Part shown: positions 32,755 to 40,380 of the stretch, piece by piece | How the letters are laid out: each line of letters opens with the position of its first letter | Numbering within the stretch: the first letter of the stretch is position 1 | From: Clostridia bacterium | GTDB lineage: Bacteria > Bacillota > Clostridia > Christensenellales > CAG-138 | Assembly (NCBI GenBank): GCA_017514685.1 | Contig: JAFWJN010000001.1 | Coordinates: forward strand, 62,001-126,000 | Direction: 5' to 3' | Length of the DNA: 64,000 nt | Translations under genes and position numbers: made by a program | Notes under the pieces: generated by a model | Database searches by the model: none | The model's input: the letters and a program-made list of their open reading frames with translations, nothing else | What the model was told of the DNA's origin: nothing

Positions 32755-33747
32755 TTAGAAATATCTGGCCTTGATTCCTCCAGCATTATCAATATGGATG
32801 CGTAGGAATTCATGGGGAGGAACAGGTTCTCCCGCAACATTCGGCGGACAATCCGAAAACCAGAGTTCTGCTCCTTGATTATGAATCAAACGCAGCAGGT
32901 CCGGATGCGCGCTGTTATAGAGACGGTCGCAGGAAGCACAGCATACAACAACTTTGGGGCTGATTGCCCGCAGCAAAGATTCATCCGCGCCATCAATCTG
33001 TCCGTGATGCCCGACCTTATACAAATCGGCTTTCAACTCGCCCGTATCGACTCCTTCAAACCCTGCACGATTTGTATCCCCTGCTAAAAGAAGGTGCGCC
33101 TTTCCGTAATCAAAACGAAATCCAAGACTGACGTTGTTCATATAGCCGTCCAGTTTCTGAAGCAAACTTTGATCCGGTACTTTGTCATCTGCTGTCCGGT
33201 ATAGTTCTTTCAGAAGCGATTGCAGAATCAAAACCTTCTCCCTGTTAGGTACAACGGCAAACGCAGTCAAGCCATCCGGAAAAGACAGCGTTTCTCCTAA
33301 TCCAACCTGTACGACCTTTCCGCCGGTTTTTGTTGTATGCTCGCAGATTTCACGGAAATCATTCAGACTTCTGGTAAACTTTTGAAGTGATACCGTCTCC
33401 CCTGCTTCTGCAGATAACGGTTTCATTTCTGTTCTCCAGAAATCCGGCGGCAGCGTCTGATACACAATCTTCGGAGGATAAGCCTTTACGATCGGAACTA
33501 GCCCGGAAACATGATCTTCATGAATATGCGAAATAATAACGGCATCGATGTGATCGATTCCGAGCTTTTTCAGATGCTCTATAAACGGATGTTGACCGGC
33601 TGAAGGATTATGAAACGTTTCCGGATCCGCTCCTCCTCCGTCAAACAGAACAGAAAAAACCCCTCGCTTGGATGAGGGGTCTGACAGTTCAAACAACATG
33701 GCTTCACCGTAACCGACATTGCCAAAGGTCAAAGTAAAATGTTTCAT
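32755..33747 (-). CDS. Metallo-beta-lactamase-fold hydrolase
   Basis: ATG 33747 is six bases from GGAG; ATG 33753 abuts the site. The 330-residue protein has the zinc motif HIHEDH, the downstream GDT in LLLAGDTNRAGFEG and the late histidine of KVGHHGQ. The layout resembles the soluble ComEC/Rec2-like MBL proteins, without the membrane part. It has no signal peptide. It follows the sugar permease by about 11 bases, so it belongs to that transport operon. Its substrate might be a phosphodiester or lactone; nothing in the sequence decides. Confidence 0.8.
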   Translation of the reverse strand: MKHFTLTFGNVGYGEAMLFELSDPSSKRGVFSVLFDGGGADPETFHNPSAGQHPFIEHLKKLGIDHIDAVIISHIHEDHVSGLVPIVKAYPPKIVYQTLPPDFWRTEMKPLSAEAGETVSLQKFTRSLNDFREICEHTTKTGGKVVQVGLGETLSFPDGLTAFAVVPNREKVLILQSLLKELYRTADDKVPDQSLLQKLDGYMNNVSLGFRFDYGKAHLLLAGDTNRAGFEGVDTGELKADLYKVGHHGQIDGADESLLRAISPKVVVCCASCDRLYNSAHPDLLRLIHNQGAELWFSDCPPNVAGEPVPPHEFLRIHIDNAGGIKARYF

Positions 33748-33758
33748 GGACATCTCCG

Positions 33759-34658
33759 TTAATTCATAGCCCGTTTGATATAAATACTGGCAAGAATCAG
33801 AACAATCAAGGTCATCACGATGGCACCTGCGCTCGCATAACCGAAATCAAAAACTTTAATGCCTGTATTGTACAGATACTGTGTAATCGTAGAAGTCGAA
33901 TTGGCGGGTCCTCCTCCGGTTAGCAGGTTGACCTTATCAAACAAACGGAATGAATCGATCGTACGCAACAGAGCACACAAGGCAAGAGAGTCCTTGATAT
34001 TCGGAATCGTCACATAAAATAATACCTGAAAATAGTTAGCTCCGTCAAGCTTTGCGGCTTCATATTGATCTGCCGGGACAGCCTGCAGTGCAGCGTAGAG
34101 AAGCAGGAATACGAAAGGCGCACTCTGCCAGATATCAATAACCACCAGCATACCGAACGCAGTTTTGATATCAGAGAACCAGTTATAAACCGGTATATGC
34201 AGTGCTTCCAGAAATTGATTGATGATTCCATAATTCGGGGAGAGCATCATTCGCCAGATCAGTGCAACAGTAACAGTCGGCAGCAGATACGGAATCAGAA
34301 GCAGCGTGCGCATAATCTTCTGAGCGCGCTTGAGCCGATGTACGAATTCAGCCATAATAAAGCCGACCAGCATCTCAAAGACAACAGCCAACAGCGTGAA
34401 TCGCACCGTGTTCCAGATTGCATTGCGGAAGTATGGAGTGGACAGCAATTTGACGTAGTTGTCAAACCCGATAAACTTGGCCGGGTTTTTCAAAACACTC
34501 AGCAAATTGTAATCCGTAAAACTATAATAGACTGTAAAGATCAGCGGATATGCCGTCATGATTGCCATAACAATCAATGTCGGCGTGATCATCCCGTAGC
34601 CGAAACGTTTCGTCTGCACGGCTCCGCTGACGTATCGGTTCGGATTATTCTTCTTCAT
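33759..34658 (-). CDS. Sugar ABC importer permease, MalF/UgpA type
   Basis: ATG 34658 is preceded by GGGAGA at about ten bases; a TTG at 34694 falls inside the hairpin flank. The 299-residue protein has six hydrophobic helices and the EAA loop YEAAKLDGANYFQVLFYVTIP broken at its usual Gly. Residues such as GFDNYVKLL near the N-terminus are typical of CUT1 sugar permeases. It works with the MalG-type permease at 36016 and the binding protein between them. No ATPase gene is present in the operon. Confidence 0.88.
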   Translation of the reverse strand: MKKNNPNRYVSGAVQTKRFGYGMITPTLIVMAIMTAYPLIFTVYYSFTDYNLLSVLKNPAKFIGFDNYVKLLSTPYFRNAIWNTVRFTLLAVVFEMLVGFIMAEFVHRLKRAQKIMRTLLLIPYLLPTVTVALIWRMMLSPNYGIINQFLEALHIPVYNWFSDIKTAFGMLVVIDIWQSAPFVFLLLYAALQAVPADQYEAAKLDGANYFQVLFYVTIPNIKDSLALCALLRTIDSFRLFDKVNLLTGGGPANSTSTITQYLYNTGIKVFDFGYASAGAIVMTLIVLILASIYIKRAMN

Positions 34659-34695
34659 TTTACGCAACTCTCCCGTCTTCTTGTTTCCGTTCAAA

Positions 34696-34729
34696 TCCGG
34701 AAGGAAAGCTTACATGCTTTCCTTCCGGA
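34696..34729 (-). other. Perfect 14-bp intercistronic hairpin after the sugar-binding protein
   Basis: TCCGGAAGGAAAGC pairs perfectly with GCTTTCCTTCCGGA across a TTACAT loop. It lies between the binding-protein and permease genes and has no real T-run. It probably stabilises the upstream message or lowers read-through. Confidence 0.7.
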
Positions 34730-34745
34730 CAACTTTCAGATCAGC

Positions 34746-35966
34746 TTACTTAATGAGATCTTCGAGAGCTTTCTGAGCGTCGGCAAGACCTGCATCAACA
34801 GTCTTGATACCGTTGATAATGTTGCCGAGTTCGGAGCCGATGATATCATACATCTGCGGCCATTCCTTCATGATCGGACGATAGACGCCGCCTTCGAGAG
34901 CTTTGCAGACAACAGCAAACTGCGGATGATCTTTCAGTACTTCCGGATCATTCAGGCAGGAATAACGGCACGGTACACCACCGACAGCGATTGTTGCCTT
35001 CTGAACGTCCTTATCCATCAGGTGGGACAGCAGTTTAACGGACAGTTCTTTATCAGGCGCATTCGCCGGTACGCCGATCAGCCAGGTACCATAGACGTTT
35101 GCATTGTAGGCTTTTCCGCCATCATGTGCAACACCGGTGATCGCGGTATAATCACTGCCAGTAAATTCCGCTTTATACCAGCCCGGCCAGCCGATACCCA
35201 TCGTACCTGCGCCGCCTTCAACGGAAGCAATCAGATCATCTTTCTTTTCCGCATCGCCGGTTGCGATCAGGTCAAGATAAAATTCCACAGCTTCTTTGAA
35301 TTCCGGCGTATTGACGGTCGGCTTCTGATTCTCGTCAACTACCCAGCCGCCAAAGCTCGCCAGAATTGACAGGAAGTCTACGGTCAGATTGTTGTTTGTG
35401 TCGCCACGATAGATAAAGCCCTTCTTGCCTGCCTCTTGTGCAGCTTTGCAGATCTTCATCATATCATCAAGGCTCTTGATGTCTTCCGCTTTATAACCGG
35501 CAGCTTCCACAAGCGCTTTATTGTACATCAAAACGGTGACGTTTCCGTAATACGGTGCCAGATATGTTTTTCCATCAAAGACACAGGCGGCGGTCGTTGC
35601 GGGAATGATATCCTCATCGAATTTGTAGCCAAGAGCGCCGAGATCCGCCAGAACACCGGCATTTGCAAATTCAGCCATCCAGGAAGCATCGGCCATTACA
35701 AAATCATATGTGCCCTTTGCATTCGTGGCATCAAGAGCGATCGAGCTATGGAGATCATCCTCAGAGAGCTCCAGAACATCGATTTTGACATTGTTTGCTT
35801 CTTCAAAAGCGGGCAGGCTGGACTTGATTGCTTCCGCGTATGCACCGCCGCGAAGTGCGATTGTCATCTTTTTCGGTTCGTTCGAATCATTTGCAGGTTG
35901 GGATGCGCAGGCAACAACGCTGAAGGCCATCACCAGAGCAAGTACCAAGGCAAGCAGTTTCTTCAT
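34746..35966 (-). CDS. Family 1 extracellular sugar-binding lipoprotein
   Basis: The 406-residue protein has a signal peptide ending VVAC (Cys20) and a short linker. Family 1 binding-protein features include FEEANNVKIDVLELSEDDLHS split around the hinge, PYYGNVTVLMYNKALVEAAG, and GIGWPGWYKAEFTGSDY. AGGAGG precedes ATG. It captures a mono- or oligosaccharide for the flanking permeases. Unusually it is the second gene, after the MalG-type permease. The ligand cannot be named. Confidence 0.9.
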   Translation of the reverse strand: MKKLLALVLALVMAFSVVACASQPANDSNEPKKMTIALRGGAYAEAIKSSLPAFEEANNVKIDVLELSEDDLHSSIALDATNAKGTYDFVMADASWMAEFANAGVLADLGALGYKFDEDIIPATTAACVFDGKTYLAPYYGNVTVLMYNKALVEAAGYKAEDIKSLDDMMKICKAAQEAGKKGFIYRGDTNNNLTVDFLSILASFGGWVVDENQKPTVNTPEFKEAVEFYLDLIATGDAEKKDDLIASVEGGAGTMGIGWPGWYKAEFTGSDYTAITGVAHDGGKAYNANVYGTWLIGVPANAPDKELSVKLLSHLMDKDVQKATIAVGGVPCRYSCLNDPEVLKDHPQFAVVCKALEGGVYRPIMKEWPQMYDIIGSELGNIINGIKTVDAGLADAQKALEDLIK

Positions 35967-36015
35967 GTTTGATTTCTCCTCCTATTGTTTTGTTCTGTTT
36001 TCAGTGTCTATTTTG

Positions 36016-36861
36016 TTAACCTTTGACAGCTCCGCTTGATAAGCCGGATATCAAGTAGTTCTGAGCAAAGATTACAAACAAGGTAATCGGGATGACAGAA
36101 ATAACACCTCCTGCCGCAACAAGGCCGAAGTTTGTCAGGCTGTCCTCCGTATTCAGCAGCGCCAGTGCAAGAGGAACAGTGCTGTTTGCAGGACTGCGTG
36201 TAAAGATAACAGTATAAGTGTATTCATTCCAGGCATACATAAATGAGAGCATCGCGACCGCAGCGATTCCCGGCGCAACAAGGGGCAGTACAATCCGCAC
36301 AAACATCTGCCACTCACTGGCGCCGTCAATCTTGGCGCTTTCCTCAATTTCTTCCGGCAGATTACGGAAGAAACCGACTAAAAACCAGATGATCAGCGGA
36401 ACGTTAATTAACACACATGCTAAAAGGACCGGAAGCCGCGTGTTCAAAACGCCAAGGCGGTTGAACATGATGTATAAAGGAATCGTAAATGCAACCGGAG
36501 GCAGAACACGAACAAGCAAAACCCAATATGTCAACGGTTTCTTTAATCCGAAGCGAAATCTGCTTCTGGCCAGAATATAAGAGCAGCAAATACCGACAAC
36601 CAGCGATACGATAAGCGAGAAGAATGTCGTCTGCGCACTGTTAACCAGGGCTGTTCCAAAGCCTTTTTCTGTAAACAGCTGTGCAAAATGTGCTAATGTA
36701 AAAGACTGCGGCAGAACCGGAATATGACCGCGCATCTCGTCCGTTTCCCGGATTGCCATAGCAAGCAGCCAATAAATAGGAAATACAGCTATAAACAGCA
36801 ATATCGCTGCGAACAATACTTTCAGTACATTGAAAATACGTTGTTTAACTTTTGTATTCAT
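36016..36861 (-). CDS. Sugar ABC importer permease, MalG/UgpE type
   Basis: This 281-residue permease has six helices and the EAA loop EESAKIDGASEWQMFVRIVLP broken at its usual Gly, near residues 185-205. The FNRLGVLNTRLPVLLA stretch is typical of MalG-type CUT1 proteins. It is the first gene of the operon, behind AAGGG and a sigma-A promoter about 90 bases upstream. Partner of the MalF-type permease. Confidence 0.88.
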   Translation of the reverse strand: MNTKVKQRIFNVLKVLFAAILLFIAVFPIYWLLAMAIRETDEMRGHIPVLPQSFTLAHFAQLFTEKGFGTALVNSAQTTFFSLIVSLVVGICCSYILARSRFRFGLKKPLTYWVLLVRVLPPVAFTIPLYIMFNRLGVLNTRLPVLLACVLINVPLIIWFLVGFFRNLPEEIEESAKIDGASEWQMFVRIVLPLVAPGIAAVAMLSFMYAWNEYTYTVIFTRSPANSTVPLALALLNTEDSLTNFGLVAAGGVISVIPITLFVIFAQNYLISGLSSGAVKG

Positions 36862-36937
36862 CTTTCCCTTTCTTGCTTTTTTGCAAAAGTGAATTTAGAG
36901 AACCTTAATTGAAGTAATTTTATATTCTTTTTACATA

Positions 36938-36966
36938 ATTATATACATAACATATCAAAAAATCAA
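36938..36966 (-). promoter_or_regulatory. Sigma-A promoter of the sugar ABC operon
   Basis: TTGATT (36961-36966) and TATAAT (36938-36943) on the minus strand, exactly 17 bases apart. Confidence 0.75.
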
Positions 36967-36967
36967 C

Positions 36968-37005
36968 ATTATATCGATTGTATAATCATTTATATGCGAT
37001 ATAAT
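36968..37005. promoter_or_regulatory. Inverted repeat ATTATATCG-N20-CGATATAAT upstream of the -35
   Basis: Two perfect 9-base arms (36968-36976 and 36997-37005) begin one base upstream of the -35 box; their centres are 29 bases apart, close to three helical turns. This is a typical place for an activator or a looping repressor. The region is very A/T-rich, so chance is possible. Confidence 0.45.
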
Positions 37006-37128
37006 ATATAATATATGATTGTGTCGCAAGCATTACATTGGTGATTCCTTACAGTCTTGTCTCGGAAGAGTTCGCTATGATATACTCAAATTACAAGGAA
37101 CTTTCACTGTTTGCACGGAGGAACAGCC

Positions 37129-37832
37129 ATGTACATCGGAGAACAGATTCGCAGATGTCGAAATAATCTTTAAATGACGCAGGAAGCACTGGCTGCCATT
37201 CTTTATGTTACACCTCAGGCAGTGAGCCAGTGGGAGCGAGGTATCACCATTCCGGACACCGATAAACTTCCAGAAATTGCCGCGGCATTGCATACCACCG
37301 TTAATGTTCTGATAGGAACTGTTACTTCTTCTCCGGACTGGGTTCTCCTGGACAGTTTGTTCTCTTCCGAGCACATGTACAGCAGGATGACAGTGTTTGC
37401 CGAAGTTGAACAATTGAATAACACGTCAAAAGCACTCCGATTTATGAAAAAAGCGCATCGCGGCAAACACGTAAACCATCCCTCTACAGTACCACGCCAG
37501 TTCCGTACATCGTGCATCCTTTATGATGGCTTGTCATGCGCACGCGCTTGGAATTCGTGAGGATGAAGTCCTTGCCACAATTCTCCTGCATGATGTCTGC
37601 GAAGATTGTGCTGTTACTGTTCAGGACCTCCCATGTTCTGATCGTGTTAAGGAAGCAGTGCAGCTTCTGACATTTGTAAATGATGGAACAACCGATAAAA
37701 TCATTCTCAAACAGCGTTACTTCCATGCGATTGCGCAAATCCGTATAGCTTGCATTGTTAAAGTTCTGGATCGATGCAACAATATCTCCACCATGGCAAG
37801 TGCTTTCCCCATTAAAAGACTGATTTTCTATA
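37129..37832 (+). pseudogene. XRE-HD domain gene, 5' fragment (decayed)
   Basis: ATG 37129 (site GGAGGA) opens MYIGEQIRRCRNNL and meets TAA at 37171-37173. The same frame resumes MTQEALAAILYVTPQAVSQW, a complete XRE helix-turn-helix. Two one-base losses follow: near 37460 the frame shifts into RKPSLYSTTPVPYIVHPL, and at about 37523 into MMACHAHALGIREDEVLAT, ILLHDVCED and VKVLDRCNNISTMASAF. These are the histidine and HD motifs of RelA/SpoT-like HD domains. The gene is then cut at 37832 by an IS200/IS605-type element and continues at 39181. One nonsense and two frameshift lesions show it was already dead or is under no selection. Confidence 0.85.
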
Positions 37833-37954
37833 GTGACATACTCCCACCGCCTATCCCATTCGGATAGAGGCGGGGGCTTCTCGCTCAAGTGCTCTCATGA
37901 GCACAGTATCAACGAGCTATCCCCGTGTGCCCCACGGTTCTGTATCGTTTTCCG
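37833..37954 (-). ncRNA. Predicted omega-RNA scaffold region at the right end of the tnpB element
   Basis: In this family the RNA guide is transcribed from the tnpB 3' end through the right end, its last ~20 bases coming from flanking DNA. The 121 bases here after tnpB hold two stable hairpins. The guide would begin at 37832 and run toward lower coordinates, into the disrupted XRE-HD gene. Extent into tnpB is unknown. Confidence 0.5.
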
Positions 37955-39061
37955 TTATCCGGTTATCATCCGCATCCCTTCGTTCCGGATATTCACTGCC
38001 GCGTTGATATCCCGGTCATGCTCCGCTCCGCAGTGACTGCATCTCCATCTCCGTACGGACAGGTCTTTCGTCACCGGGTCCTTCTCTTTGCAGCAGGAAC
38101 AGATCTGGCTGCTCGGAAAGTATCGGTCCACTCTCAGCAGGTTCTTTCCCTGCTCTTCCAGCTTGTACTTCAGAAACCCGGTAAACATGCCCCATCCGTT
38201 GTCCGTCACCGGTTTCCCGAAGTTCATTTCCCGCGACATCGCCTTCATGTCCAGGTCCTCGATGCATACGCAGTCATACGCGTTGGTTATCCGCCTCGAC
38301 TCCTTATGCAGAAAGTCCTTCCTCTGATCGGCTGTCTTCGAATACAGTCTCGCGATCTTTTTCCTCTGTTTCTTCCAGTTCCGCGAGTCCTTCCTCATAT
38401 GAGACAGCTTCCGCTGTTCCCGCTTCAGTCTCTCTTCCGCTTCCCGGTAATACCCCGGGTATCCCGGCCTGTTGCCCTCGCTGTCCGCGTACAGCCCGTG
38501 CATGGCATAGTCCAGTCCCAGATACCGCTCCGGTTTTACTGCCTCCGTCACCGCTTCATACGCATACAGCATGCTTGCGTAGTATCTTCCGCTTCCGTCA
38601 CGGCTTACCGTCACCGACTTCAGCCGGTATCCCTCCGGTATGCTCCTGTGCTGTCTGATCCGTACATACCCCGCTTTCGGAAGCTTCAGCTTTCCATCCT
38701 CCAGCCGGATGTTCCCGTTGATCAGGTTCGTCGTATACGACTGCCTTGCTGACCGCTTCGTCTTATACTTCGGAAATCCCGTCTCCGGGTTCTTCCGGAA
38801 GTTCCGGAACGCCGATTCCACATCCAGCTGCGCATTGATCAGCGCCATCGAATCGACTTCCTTCAGCCACGGATACTCTTCCTTATACCTTGCGGGTGTG
38901 ATCCGCTTCGTTTTCTTCGTTTCCTCATAATACGCGATCCGATCCGTCAGGATCTTATTGTACACGAACCTTCTGCACCCGAACGTCCTTGCAAACAGTT
39001 CTTCCTGTTCCCTGTTCGGATAGATCCGGAACTGATACGCCTTGTTCTTCACTGCGCTCAT
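37955..39061 (-). CDS. tnpB: TnpB RNA-guided nuclease of the IS200/IS605 family
   Basis: The start is ATG 39061 (MSAVKNKAYQFRIYPN), preceded by GAGGCGG; upstream in-frame codons run out of the element. The 368-residue protein keeps all RuvC catalytic residues: Asp184 in LGLDYAMHG, Glu268 in CIEDLDMKAM and Asp351 in HDRDINAAVN. The zinc finger is CSCC...CSHC. The N-terminus has the wedge-domain motif FGCRRFVYNKIL. The gene looks intact. In characterised relatives TnpB cuts the empty donor site under guidance of omega-RNA, helping the element to be kept. Confidence 0.92.
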   Translation of the reverse strand: MSAVKNKAYQFRIYPNREQEELFARTFGCRRFVYNKILTDRIAYYEETKKTKRITPARYKEEYPWLKEVDSMALINAQLDVESAFRNFRKNPETGFPKYKTKRSARQSYTTNLINGNIRLEDGKLKLPKAGYVRIRQHRSIPEGYRLKSVTVSRDGSGRYYASMLYAYEAVTEAVKPERYLGLDYAMHGLYADSEGNRPGYPGYYREAEERLKREQRKLSHMRKDSRNWKKQRKKIARLYSKTADQRKDFLHKESRRITNAYDCVCIEDLDMKAMSREMNFGKPVTDNGWGMFTGFLKYKLEEQGKNLLRVDRYFPSSQICSCCKEKDPVTKDLSVRRWRCSHCGAEHDRDINAAVNIRNEGMRMITG

Positions 39062-39180
39062 ACAACAAATCCGCCTCATATAATATGATAATATTATACC
39101 ATATAAGGTGGAATAAGACAACCTTTCGGAGCAATTCCTCCCCCGCCTATAGAGGCAGGAGAATCCTTGCTGGCTTTTAG

Positions 39181-39296
39181 TTGAAACATCACGTGATCTG
39201 GTTCCGGAATATTCTGATGCGCTCTTTATCATCAAATACCACATGCGAAGTGTTTTAGAATCCTTAAAAGCTATGATCCTGCGAAACAACAAATGA
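39181..39296 (+). pseudogene. XRE-HD domain gene, 3' fragment
   Basis: The frame reads (I)ETSRDLVPEYSDALFIIKY, then HMRSVLESLKAMILRNNK and TGA at 39294-39296. This is the C-terminal helix of the HD-domain gene interrupted at 37832; joining the two pieces restores the frame. Confidence 0.8.
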
Positions 39297-39425
39297 AAAA
39301 GCTCGAGAAATATGTTTGCTAAGGCTCTTCACCGGAAACGAGGATCGTTTCTTCCCTTTCCGTGAAATAAGAGCTTGATGCCTTTCTATATCCTTTTCTT
39401 AACAATCCGGTCAACCTTATATCAA

Positions 39426-39459
39426 CATAAAAAAGCAGACATGTTTGTCTGCTTTTGTT
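39426..39459. terminator. Bidirectional terminator after the XRE regulator
   Basis: AAAAGCAGACA-TGTT-TGTCTGCTTTT is a perfect 11-bp stem flanked by an A-run (T-run on the minus strand), about 45 bases after the XRE regulator's stop. Confidence 0.85.
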
Positions 39460-39498
39460 GTACATACAAATAATCGAAATCACACAAATTTCTATTTC

Positions 39499-40194
39499 TC
39501 AGTAGATTCCCGACTGTTCCACCATAAACATATTATAATGTTTTGTCAATTTCAGGTCTTCTTTTCTAAGAAGTAACGAGTCCCGAAGTTCTTCATTCTC
39601 CGCAAGCGGTTCCTGCGAAAGGATACACTTGGCACTCGCCGGAAGAAACATCCTTGATGATATTCCTGAAATCAAACCGGTACTGTAGGTAGGTCGGTCA
39701 AGCGAGCGCATCAGACAGAGGTTCAGATGCTCTATTTTATTTGTCCGGCTGTCCAGAAGATAATTGGTAACAAAATCATGCGTCTGACATGTCCCGCAGT
39801 ACAATGCACGGCATCGCTGCGGTTCGTCAAAAGACTGAAGATCGTAGAAGAGTGCGGTATCATCGCTTCCTGCAGAAGTGACAAGAAGGCTTTTCAATAT
39901 TCTTCCGGCTCGCCCGTCGTACAGATAAAGATAACTGTACAGTCCAGCTGAAACAGGTTCCTTCACAGTATCTGCTGGTTGCTTCGGTTCTGAAAGAAGC
40001 AGTGAAGGCGGAACCTTCAGGACAGCAGCAACATCATTCAGTGTATCCATATCAATCGCAATGGTTCCCTGTTCATATTTTCCTACGGTAGCCTTACTCT
40101 TGTGGACTTGGCGGGACAGATCTTCCAGGGTCAAACGGTTTGCTCGGCGATAAACTCGGATATTGTTTCCTACCATCTCCGTAAAAGCACTCAT
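39499..40194 (-). CDS. XRE-family regulator with an unknown sensor domain
   Basis: The 231-residue protein has an N-terminal XRE helix-turn-helix (RRANRLTLEDLSRQVHKSKA then TVGKYEQG) and a ~150-residue C-terminal domain that I cannot assign. That domain includes a Cys pair, ALYCGTCQTHDF, and a third Cys in LNLCLMRSL, which could bind a metal or sense redox. It is divergently transcribed from brnQ across a 186-base gap with a dyad in its own leader. It may regulate itself and perhaps brnQ. Confidence 0.75.
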   Translation of the reverse strand: MSAFTEMVGNNIRVYRRANRLTLEDLSRQVHKSKATVGKYEQGTIAIDMDTLNDVAAVLKVPPSLLLSEPKQPADTVKEPVSAGLYSYLYLYDGRAGRILKSLLVTSAGSDDTALFYDLQSFDEPQRCRALYCGTCQTHDFVTNYLLDSRTNKIEHLNLCLMRSLDRPTYSTGLISGISSRMFLPASAKCILSQEPLAENEELRDSLLLRKEDLKLTKHYNMFMVEQSGIY

Positions 40195-40208
40195 ACGAAT
40201 ACCTCTTT

Positions 40209-40228
40209 AAATGAAATATGATTCATTT
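40209..40228. promoter_or_regulatory. Inverted repeat AAATGAA-N6-TTCATTT in the XRE leader
   Basis: Perfect 7-base arms lie just downstream of the predicted start of the XRE transcript, a place suited to autorepression. Confidence 0.5.
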
Positions 40229-40242
40229 CTTTCGATATATTC

Positions 40243-40271
40243 ATTTTAGCACATTGTAAAGAACATGTAAA
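40243..40271 (-). promoter_or_regulatory. Sigma-A promoter of the XRE regulator
   Basis: TTTACA (40266-40271) and TAAAAT (40243-40248) on the minus strand with a 17-base spacer. Confidence 0.65.
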
Positions 40272-40345
40272 TAGACAAAGATTGTGTTTTGTCTCATGAG
40301 ATGAGAAACCACTTCATTTGTCCGGTTGAAAGGCGCAGGATATAC

Positions 40346-40351
40346 TATAAT
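40346..40351 (+). promoter_or_regulatory. Likely -10 box of brnQ
   Basis: TATAAT 30 bases before GTG 40381; no good -35 lies at the usual spacing (TTGAAA is 14 bases away). Confidence 0.4.
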
Positions 40352-40380
40352 TAACAGAATAGGAACGGGAGGAATGCCTC

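Larger units (their letters stand above)
37833..39180 (-). mobile_element. IS200/IS605-family element, tnpB only (about 1.35 kb)
   Basis: The boundaries are deduced by rejoining the interrupted XRE-HD gene: TTCTATA (ending 37832) to TTGAAACATC (from 39181) restores FYIETSRDL in frame. There is no target duplication, as expected of this family; ends are certain to within one or two bases. Hairpins lie at both ends: CCGCCTATCC/GGATAGAGGCGG (37847-37873) and GTGCTC-TCAT-GAGCAC (37889-37904) at the right end, GCCT-ATAG-AGGC (39145-39156) within a larger imperfect stem at the left. No TnpA transposase is present, so it needs one in trans. Confidence 0.88.

Noticed and set aside
34065..35369. Plus-strand open frame of 434 codons opposite the sugar-binding protein and permease
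   Set aside because: It crosses two real genes on the other strand, has no recognisable domain and has biased composition typical of antisense frames.
37955..39292. A longer TnpB starting upstream of 39061
   Set aside because: The extra codons run through the element's left end into the host gene and show no TnpB similarity; MSAVKNKAYQF at 39061 is the family-like start.
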